6,510 nucleotides of DNA from Verrucomicrobia bacterium 12-59-8. GTDB taxonomy: Bacteria > Verrucomicrobiota > Verrucomicrobiae > Verrucomicrobiales > Verrucomicrobiaceae. The position numbers and the translations under genes were made by a program. Positions 1-5,095 of this stretch are shown here, in pieces. The stretch spans positions 1 to 6,510 of the forward strand of contig NCCR01000249.1 in assembly GCA_002279765.1 (NCBI GenBank), in the 5' to 3' direction. The notes beneath the pieces were generated by a model. The model was given only the letters and a program-made list of their open reading frames with translations, was not told where the DNA came from and did not search any database. Position 1 is the first letter of the stretch; each line of letters starts with the position of its first letter.

Positions 1-625
1 CAGGAGGGGCCGCTTTGTTCACAACCCAGCCGTTCTCCACGGCGATTGTGGGCTTGTTGTGGAACTCGCGTTGTTCGTTCCACATCCGCTTCCATGGTTC
101 CCTGCGGGAGGGGGGGATGGGTGCTCTGGCTTCTACATCATCATCCAGATTCAGCACTTCGATGTTCCGCATCCCGGCGGCCCCATAAAGGTAGAGTGCC
201 GGCCCGCCGGCGGCCCGTTGAGTGTCCTCGACACGGATGATTTCCTTGCCGTCGAGCTTGGCGGTGATTGTGGTGCCGACCGCGCGCAATTCCAGACTGA
301 AGGTTTCGCCAATCTTGGGCTCGTTGATCGGATACTCCTTCAACAGCTTGCCGCTTCCCACACCTCGGTTGAAGGCCAGGTGGATCGCCGTCTTAGAGCG
401 CCCTACCTCGTACCGCGCCCCCTCCGACTGGCGCAGGCTGAGGTGGCTGCTCGTGGATCCCTCGGCCCATCGCCATTCGGAGCGGATGGCACCATCCCGC
501 CATTGCTTGGGGTAAAACTGCGTGCTCCCGCTGGGAGTGCCCGCTTTGCTCACGACCCAGCCGTCCTCCACGGCGATTTTTTTCAGGTCGCTCAACTCGC
601 CTGGTTCGTTCCACATTCTCTGCCA
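1..625 (-). repeat. In-frame tandem duplication inside the kinase gene, 531-bp period
   Basis: The first copy spans nucleotides 625-95 (kinase residues 402-578) and the second begins at 94 and leaves the window. At protein level, WQRMWNEPGEL then IAVEDGWVVSKAG aligns with WKRMWNEQREF then IAVENGWVVNKAA. At DNA level, positions 11-47 match 542-578 with three mismatches by eye, at an offset of exactly 531 bp (177 codons). The unit ends in a pattern typical of concanavalin-like beta-sandwich domains (FSLELRAVGTTITAKLDGKE then a YLYG strand). How many copies follow cannot be seen. Confidence 0.85.
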
Positions 626-1828
626 CTTTTCACCTTCGCCATTGGCTGCTGACATGGGAGTGTGGTTCGTCACGTCGTCCTTCAACGCAGGCTGCTTCAG
701 CGCAAAGAATGCGCCGATGGCGAGGACGGCAGCCGCTCCGAAGAAGAGCGGGGTGCGGCTTGACCCCGCCTGTTTCGCTGGCCCGGCTCCCTTGTCCCCA
801 TGCTGTTTCTTAGCGGCTGCGCCGCCTTCTTCTGCGGTGCGGACGGACTGCTGCAGGCTGCCAGCCCCCGCCTTTTCCACATCGGTCTTGAGCTCGATGG
901 CGGTGCTGTAGCGTTTCTCGCGGTCGGTTTGCATCGCCTTGTCCACGATGGCGTCAAAGCGTGGGTCGATCTGCGGCAGGACGCCGCTGGGGAGCAGGAA
1001 GCGGCCACGAGGGATCTTGCCTGTGAGCATCTGGTAGAGCATCACCCCCACGGCATACAGGTCCGCGCGCTGGTCGATCTTCATGCCGGGAATCATGGCC
1101 TCAGGCGCGATGAAGTCGGGCGTGCCCATGGCCAGGTTTGTACCGGTGAGCAGCGTGGCCTCCAAGTTCACCGATTTGGCGAGGCCGAAGTCCGCCACCT
1201 TCACGCGGCCGCGTTTGTCGATCATGATGTTGGAGGGCTTGATGTCGCGGTGGACGATGCCTTCCTCGTGGGCAAAGGCCAGCGCCTCGCACACGGCCAC
1301 GGTGATGTCGATCGCACGCTGCGGCTCCAGCAGCCCCTCGCTCGCGATGAGCTGGGCCACATCTGTGCCCTCGATGAACTCCATGACAAAGTAGAGCAGG
1401 CCGTCCGGTGTCTCGCCCGCGTCGAATACGGCGACAATGTTGGGGTGCGTGAGGCGTGCCATGGCCTGTGCCTCGTGCTTGAAGCGCTCGGAGAACTGCA
1501 TGTCTTCACTGCCTTCATGCATCTCATGGGGCAGGACCTTGATGGCCACGGGGCGCTTGAGCGCTTTCTGCTGGCCTTTGTACACCGCCCCCATGCCACC
1601 CCGGGCGATGAAGCTTGTCACGTCATACTGCGGCAGCAGTTGCTGAAGCCGCCCCACACTCGGCGGTTCCCAGCCACGCTGTCTGACGTTGGCTTCCGTC
1701 CGGGGGGACGGCGCGTCCACGCGAATGGTGGCATCCAGCGTATGGGCGCCGCTGTCGCCATCCTCCTCCAGTCCGAGGCGCAGCAGCGGAACGATTTCGT
1801 CAGGCTTGGAAGTAGGAGTATCGTTCAT
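1..1828 (-). CDS. Transmembrane Ser/Thr protein kinase with duplicated ectodomain (3' end outside window)
   Basis: An open frame of 609 codons runs from an ATG at 1828 to the left edge without a stop. An in-frame TAG at 1846-1844 and no other start codon before it fix this start; no clear Shine-Dalgarno is seen. Residues 1-67 are a low-complexity leader. The kinase domain covers about 68-320: glycine-rich loop ARGGMGAVY (75-83), beta-3 Lys97 in VAIK, helix-C Glu119, catalytic loop HRDIKPSN (193-200), DFG (213-215), APE (241-243), alpha-F Asp256 and a C-lobe Arg306. All catalytic residues are present, so it should be active and of the RD type. Residues 359-377 form one hydrophobic membrane segment after a charged linker, so the kinase is cytoplasmic and the rest is outside. 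The ectodomain starts at about 401, looks like a DUF1080/LamG-type beta-sandwich, and begins a second copy at 579. No PASTA repeats are visible. The gene is divergent from the ECF sigma gene. The ectodomain ligand is unknown. Confidence 0.93.
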   Translation of the reverse strand, partial: MNDTPTSKPDEIVPLLRLGLEEDGDSGAHTLDATIRVDAPSPRTEANVRQRGWEPPSVGRLQQLLPQYDVTSFIARGGMGAVYKGQQKALKRPVAIKVLPHEMHEGSEDMQFSERFKHEAQAMARLTHPNIVAVFDAGETPDGLLYFVMEFIEGTDVAQLIASEGLLEPQRAIDITVAVCEALAFAHEEGIVHRDIKPSNIMIDKRGRVKVADFGLAKSVNLEATLLTGTNLAMGTPDFIAPEAMIPGMKIDQRADLYAVGVMLYQMLTGKIPRGRFLLPSGVLPQIDPRFDAIVDKAMQTDREKRYSTAIELKTDVEKAGAGSLQQSVRTAEEGGAAAKKQHGDKGAGPAKQAGSSRTPLFFGAAAVLAIGAFFALKQPALKDDVTNHTPMSAANGEGEKWQRMWNEPGELSDLKKIAVEDGWVVSKAGTPSGSTQFYPKQWRDGAIRSEWRWAEGSTSSHLSLRQSEGARYEVGRSKTAIHLAFNRGVGSGKLLKEYPINEPKIGETFSLELRAVGTTITAKLDGKEIIRVEDTQRAAGGPALYLYGAAGMRNIEVLNLDDDVEARAPIPPSRREPWKRMWNEQREFHNKPTIAVENGWVVNKAAPP

Positions 1829-1863
1829 GGGCGGCCCGCGACACTAGGGTAGGCTCACATCTT

Positions 1864-1878
1864 CACATCGCTTATGTG
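1864..1878. promoter_or_regulatory. Inverted repeat CACAT-N5-ATGTG
   Basis: Two perfect 5-bp arms flank a 5-nt spacer in the divergent gap. A third CACAT half-site in the same direction lies 8 bp upstream at 1856-1860. The arrangement of three related half-sites could be an operator, but arms this short can arise by chance. Confidence 0.3.
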
Positions 1879-1885
1879 CAAATAT

Positions 1886-1906
1886 TTCGTGCTCCATGAT
1901 CACGAA
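1886..1906. promoter_or_regulatory. Inverted repeat TTCGTG-N9-CACGAA
   Basis: Perfect 6-bp arms (1886-1891 and 1901-1906) are separated by 9 nt, so the arm centres are 15 bp apart. This is compatible with a dimeric regulator. It sits 20 bp upstream of the sigma ATG and about 58 bp upstream of the kinase ATG, so a bound protein could affect both. It is not followed by a T-run, so it is not an intrinsic terminator. Regulator unknown. Confidence 0.35.
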
Positions 1907-1926
1907 CAGATATAGGCAGCCCGAAC

Positions 1927-2655
1927 ATGAGCGACCCGCGTCCCCAGCGCCAATTTCCCACGACGCATTGGTCCATCGTCGCCCGGCTGAAAAGCGATGA
2001 TGCCAAAGAGGCGGAGAACGCGGTGAAGGACATCTTCACCACGTACCGCTATCCGCTTTATGGCTATCTGCGGGCCACGGGGATGCAGCATGAAGATGCC
2101 GAGGACGTGCTGCAGGGCTTCTTTGAAAAGATGCTGCGCCAGGACGCTCTGGGGCAGGCGGACCGCGAACGCGGCAAGCTGCGCACCTTCCTGCTCATGG
2201 CGCTCTCGCGTTTCAAGTCGAACTTCCAGCGCGGGGAGCGGCGGCGGCACCAGCGCGTGCAGGGGGAGGCCGATCTTTGGGATGCGGACGAGGCGCGCTA
2301 TCAGTTTGAGCAGCACGCCACCGCCGAAACACCTGAGACTTTTTACGAGCGCCGCTGGGCCTTGGAACTCATGGAGCGCGTGCGGCAGCGCCTGCGGATG
2401 GACTGCCAGAAACGTGGCAAGGAAGCGCTTCACGACGCGCTGGCTCCGCTGCTCAGCAGCGCGCTGCCAGAGACTGAATCCTTCACCGCGATCGCGCAGC
2501 GACTCGGGGTCACCGAAAACGCCCTTCGCGTCTCCTTCAGCCGCCTGCGCGCCGATTTCCGCCACTTCCTGCTGCAGGAGGTGCAGCGCACGCTGGATGA
2601 GGGCGAAGACGCCAAAGAGGAGATCCGCCACCTGCTCAGCCTTTTCGAAAGCTAG
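1927..2655 (+). CDS. ECF-family RNA polymerase sigma factor (kinase-associated type)
   Basis: This is a 242-residue sigma factor. The ATG at 1927 is the only start after an in-frame TGA at 1897-1899; the ribosome site is weak (AGGC about 10 nt upstream). The N-terminus carries PTTHWSIV (11-18), which I associate with the planctomycete/verrucomicrobial ECF group. Sigma region 2 covers about 27-110: YRYPLYGYLRA, then region 2.2 with an intact DAED (57-60, HEDAEDVLQGFF), then basic region 2.3/2.4 (RFKSNFQRGERRRHQR). A longer than usual linker (about 111-140) leads to region 4 at about 141-220, with a helix-turn-helix FTAIAQRLGVTENALRVSFSRLR (186-208). The tail EEIRHLLSLF (231-240) ends the protein. 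It directs RNA polymerase to specific promoters. No anti-sigma gene is adjacent; the divergent membrane kinase is the likely control partner (inference). Confidence 0.93.
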   Translation: MSDPRPQRQFPTTHWSIVARLKSDDAKEAENAVKDIFTTYRYPLYGYLRATGMQHEDAEDVLQGFFEKMLRQDALGQADRERGKLRTFLLMALSRFKSNFQRGERRRHQRVQGEADLWDADEARYQFEQHATAETPETFYERRWALELMERVRQRLRMDCQKRGKEALHDALAPLLSSALPETESFTAIAQRLGVTENALRVSFSRLRADFRHFLLQEVQRTLDEGEDAKEEIRHLLSLFES

Positions 2656-2701
2656 GGCACGGGACATACGAGAAATCTGCTGCGAGTCCGTGCATCAGCG
2701 C

Positions 2702-2741
2702 GGCATGCGCCTTCGTGTTGTGGCATGCACCTTTGTGTTTA
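2702..2741 (+). repeat. Two-copy 20-bp direct repeat
   Basis: Unit 1 (2702-2721) and unit 2 (2722-2741) abut with a period of exactly 20 bp and agree at 16 of 20 positions; within the first 18 bp there are only two differences, both transitions. The shared core is GGCATGC-R-CCTT-Y-GTGTT, and GCATGC is itself a palindrome. Two sites about two helical turns apart upstream of a gene suit a protein-binding site, but the function is unknown. Confidence 0.6.
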
Positions 2742-2785
2742 ACCGGAGCACGGGAGGGCGGGAAGATTGTTTGTAATCCACTTCA

Positions 2786-2815
2786 GCGGCCGGGGTAGAT
2801 CCCCGCAGACACCGC
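2786..2815 (+). other. Hairpin in the 5' leader of the secreted protein gene
   Basis: CGGGG (2791-2795) pairs with CCCCG (2801-2805) across a 5-nt loop, and an outer GCGG (2786-2789) can pair with CCGC (2812-2815) with an asymmetric internal bulge. It ends 13 nt before the ATG at 2829. No T-run follows, so it is not a classic terminator. It may be a leader structure affecting translation, or chance in GC-rich DNA. Confidence 0.3.
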
Positions 2816-2828
2816 TCCGCCTTCTCGT

Positions 2829-2912
2829 ATGACACGCACCCCCGTACTCCGCCGCCTTTCACTTGGGCTGGCCTTCCTCTTTTTTGCGGCCACCGCGCCA
2901 TCCGCTCACGCC
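2829..2912 (+). other. Sec signal peptide of the FN3-repeat protein
   Basis: The first 28 residues show a short basic n-region (arginines at 3, 8 and 9), a hydrophobic core at 10-21 and an A-x-A-type end (S-A-H-A, 25-28). Cleavage after Ala28, or after Ala30, is expected. The two arginines do not form a proper twin-arginine motif (no S/T-R-R-x-F-L-K), so Sec export is more likely than Tat. Confidence 0.85.
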
Positions 2913-5069
2913 ACCGCAATCACCGGCACCTGGTATGTTGAGGGGCACAGCACCACAGGCGCTTCCGCCTCTGTTTCCCCACTGACCCGCATTCAGGGTT
3001 CCGCCCAGATCACCGCTGCAGGAGTCCAATTTGCATCGAATCAGTCTTCCTTCAGTGTCACAGAGCCGCTCGAATTCGACGGTTCGGGCTACAGCTATTA
3101 CAAGATGGAGACCGCCACGGATGAGGAAACCGGAGCGGAGTACAAGGTGAAATCCACCCGGCTAAGAATCACCGTCATCGACGACAATACCTTGCTGCTG
3201 GTCCATGGAGTCGCGCATTACGGCGATAAAGACTCACAAAGTTATTCCAGCTTTGAATGGGCAAGCGCCGTGCTGACCTCCGCCCCCGTGCCGGTGCGGA
3301 CTCAGCCCCTGACAGGACATCCGCCCTGGGATGGAGTTTACCATCCATTCACGCTGAACCAGCTTTCCGAAAATAATTTCATGAACGGCATCAGTCCAGG
3401 AGCTGAAGCGCAAGGAGCGGTGCAATTCGTCAAAGACGGTCCGACAGGGTATCAGTTCCACGATGACTGGGGTTCTTTTTTCATCCCACTGACCGGCAAT
3501 TACGGGGTGTTGAATGATCTGTATGAGGACACGGAAGAATATATACTTTGGGAAAGCACTCTGAAAGATAAGACAGGAGCTGTCGTCGGTTACGCCAAAG
3601 CATTCAACCGCCTGGGGAGAGAGGAGGGGCAGTACACTTATCTTGGAGACGGGCGGATTTTCGTGACTCAAACCGCCACGACGCTGGCGGATGACATCAT
3701 CACTTTGTTAGACATCGGCGAGCTGCCGCCGTTTCCTATGGTGGCGGATTCGAATGTCTCCTGCACCTTGTTGATCCCGGAGCTACCTGTGGTCACCCTC
3801 ATGCCGAAAAGCTTCCTCACCGCCTCGGGGGTGACGCTGAACGGCAGGGTGAACACGAACGGCTTCACCACGACGGTGCAGTTTGAATACGGTCTGACGA
3901 CGAGCTATGGCAGCTCGGCGGAAGTGACGCTTCCTTCGCTCAACAGCACGAGCGAGCAGGACGTGAGCCGTGCGCTCACCGAGCTGCTGCCTGACACGCT
4001 GTATCATTACCGCCTGAAGGCGACCACTGCCGGCGGCACGAGCGTCACAAGCGACGGCATCTTCACCACCCTGGTGCCAAAGCCCGAGGTCGCTCTGGCA
4101 GGGCACGGCGGCCTGACGAGCAGCACCGCCACCCTGTTCGGCCTGGTCAATGCGAAGGGCTTTGCCACGACGGCCTCCTTTGAGTACGGTCTGACGACGA
4201 GCTACGGCAGTATCGCAAACGTGACGCTCTCCCCCAACGACGCGACCACGGCACAGAGCGTGAGCGCGGCGCTCAGCGGGCTGCTGTCGCAAACGCTGTA
4301 TCATTACCGCCTGAAAGCGACCAATGAGGGAGGGACGAGCACGACGGGCGATGGCATCTTCACCACGCCGATGCCGGCGCCCATCATCGTGCTCGAAGAG
4401 CCGAGCGGAGTGACGAGCACCACCGCGACGATCAACGGCACTGTGAACCCGAACGGCTATGAAACGACGGCGCAGATTTTATACGGCCAGACGACGAGCT
4501 ATGGCAGCACAGCAGCCGTGACGCTTTCCCCGAACAACGGCACGACGCCGCAAAACGTGAACGTGGAACTCGGCGCACTGCTGCCTGGCACGCTGTATTA
4601 TTATGTGCTTTCCACAACGAACAGCAGCGGGGCCAGCACCACGAGCAGCGGCAGCTTCACGACTCCGACGGCGCAGCAGCACTGGAGACAGACCTATTTC
4701 GGCACCAGCGGCAATGCGGGGAACGCGGCAGATGCGTATGACTTCGACAAGGATGGCATTCCCAACCTGATCGAATACGCCCTGAACCTGAACCCCACGC
4801 AGACCAGCGTGATGCCTGTGACCCATGTGCGCAACGGGTCCAACTTTGAATACACCTACACCCGCAGTGTGGCCGCCGTGAATGCGGGGACGGTGTTTAC
4901 CGTGGAATGGAGTGACACGCTGCCCGGGCCCAGTCCGTGGAGCACCCTCGGCGTTAGCGTGCAGATACTCTCTGACAATGGCACCGTGCAGCAGGTCAAA
5001 GCCACCCTTCCCATCGACAGCTCCATGCGACGCTTTGTGCGTTTAAAAGTAACGGGGCCCGGGACCTGA
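2829..5069 (+). CDS. Exported FN3-repeat protein with calcium-loop-like C-terminal domain
   Basis: The protein has 746 residues. The ATG at 2829 is the first possible start after an in-frame TAG at 2796-2798; no Shine-Dalgarno is seen. Residues 1-28 are a signal peptide (basic RR at 8-9, hydrophobic LSLGLAFLFFA, SAHA before the cut). Residues 29-319 are an unrecognised region rich in Tyr, Thr and Gly, starting with ITGTWYVEG. Residues 320-612 are three gapless 99-residue FN3-like repeats, each with (L/Y)YG(L/Q)TTSYGS, VTL and LYHYRL or LYYYVL then F-T-T. Residues 613-746 are the C-terminal domain with AYDFDKDGIPNLIEYALNLNP (636-656), whose D-x-D-x-DG spacing suggests calcium binding, followed by a TVEWSDTL beta region common at the end of verrucomicrobial exported proteins. 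No membrane anchor, LPXTG or PEP-CTERM ending is visible. It is probably a surface or extracellular binding/adhesion protein; no catalytic domain is seen. Its substrate is unknown. Confidence 0.88.
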   Translation: MTRTPVLRRLSLGLAFLFFAATAPSAHATAITGTWYVEGHSTTGASASVSPLTRIQGSAQITAAGVQFASNQSSFSVTEPLEFDGSGYSYYKMETATDEETGAEYKVKSTRLRITVIDDNTLLLVHGVAHYGDKDSQSYSSFEWASAVLTSAPVPVRTQPLTGHPPWDGVYHPFTLNQLSENNFMNGISPGAEAQGAVQFVKDGPTGYQFHDDWGSFFIPLTGNYGVLNDLYEDTEEYILWESTLKDKTGAVVGYAKAFNRLGREEGQYTYLGDGRIFVTQTATTLADDIITLLDIGELPPFPMVADSNVSCTLLIPELPVVTLMPKSFLTASGVTLNGRVNTNGFTTTVQFEYGLTTSYGSSAEVTLPSLNSTSEQDVSRALTELLPDTLYHYRLKATTAGGTSVTSDGIFTTLVPKPEVALAGHGGLTSSTATLFGLVNAKGFATTASFEYGLTTSYGSIANVTLSPNDATTAQSVSAALSGLLSQTLYHYRLKATNEGGTSTTGDGIFTTPMPAPIIVLEEPSGVTSTTATINGTVNPNGYETTAQILYGQTTSYGSTAAVTLSPNNGTTPQNVNVELGALLPGTLYYYVLSTTNSSGASTTSSGSFTTPTAQQHWRQTYFGTSGNAGNAADAYDFDKDGIPNLIEYALNLNPTQTSVMPVTHVRNGSNFEYTYTRSVAAVNAGTVFTVEWSDTLPGPSPWSTLGVSVQILSDNGTVQQVKATLPIDSSMRRFVRLKVTGPGT
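3786..4676 (+). repeat. Three 297-bp tandem coding repeats (FN3-like units)
   Basis: Units begin at 3786, 4083 and 4380 (residues 320, 419 and 518), each exactly 297 bp, with no insertions or deletions by eye. The TAYGG or TACGG block of 'YG(L/Q)TTSYGS' falls at 3888, 4185 and 4482, and 'LYHYRL' at 3999 and 4296. Units 1 and 2 are identical over 23 nt from 3996/4293 and nearly so around 3888/4185, closer than unit 3, suggesting the first two separated most recently. Confidence 0.88.
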
Positions 5070-5095
5070 TCAAATGCCTCAGTTCCTCTTTTGAT
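5069..5095. other. Weak inverted repeat across two converging stop codons
   Basis: ATCAAA (5069-5074) and TTTGAT (5090-5095) are perfect 6-bp arms with a 15-nt loop, spanning the 9-bp gap between the stop of the FN3-repeat gene (TGA, 5067-5069) and that of the oxidoreductase gene (TGA on the minus strand, 5081-5079). It is AT-rich with a short TTTT on the plus strand inside the right arm. It might act as a weak shared terminator, but its stem is poor. Confidence 0.25.

Larger units (their letters stand above)
1829..1926. promoter_or_regulatory. Divergent intergenic region between kinase and sigma factor genes
   Basis: This 98-bp region must hold the start signals for both the kinase gene (leftward) and the sigma gene (rightward). 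It is more AT-rich in its middle (about 1860-1915) than the flanking genes. It contains two inverted repeats and a direct repeat TCACATC at 1855-1861 and 1863-1869. I found no convincing -35/-10 pair of the housekeeping type on either strand; TATAGG at 1911-1916 is the only weak -10-like hexamer, and it is too near the sigma ATG to be convincing. An ECF-type promoter is possible but its motif is unknown. Confidence 0.6.
2656..2828. other. Intergenic region between sigma factor and secreted protein genes
   Basis: This 173-bp gap holds no supportable gene. It contains a 20-bp direct repeat, then a purine-rich stretch at about 2744-2766, a -10-like TGTAAT at 2772-2777 without a matching -35, and a hairpin just before the secreted protein gene. 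There is no hairpin plus T-run after the sigma gene, so read-through into the downstream gene cannot be excluded. Confidence 0.5.

Noticed and set aside
59..652. 197-codon plus-strand open frame
   Set aside because: Antisense to the repeated ectodomain of the kinase; no recognisable domain, and the minus-strand repeat conservation explains the sequence.
800..1852. 350-codon plus-strand open frame
   Set aside because: It lies antisense to the kinase, whose minus-strand frame has all kinase motifs. The plus-strand translation (His- and Arg-rich, no motif) is the usual shadow in GC-rich DNA.
1900..2667. 255-codon minus-strand open frame opposite the sigma gene
   Set aside because: The plus strand encodes a complete sigma factor with regions 2 and 4; the antisense frame has no motif and would cover the sigma control region.
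2786..2815. Intrinsic terminator for the sigma gene
   Set aside because: The stem is short and no T-run follows; it lies over 130 bp past the stop and just before the next ATG, so a leader hairpin is the better reading.
3783..4304. 173-codon minus-strand open frame with internal repeats
   Set aside because: Its repeats are the mirror image of the FN3-like coding repeats on the plus strand; composition is Arg/Ala-rich as expected for a shadow.
3786..4676. CRISPR-like or mobile repeat array
   Set aside because: The period is a multiple of three, the frame stays open, and each unit encodes the same FN3-like fold, so it is a protein-domain array.
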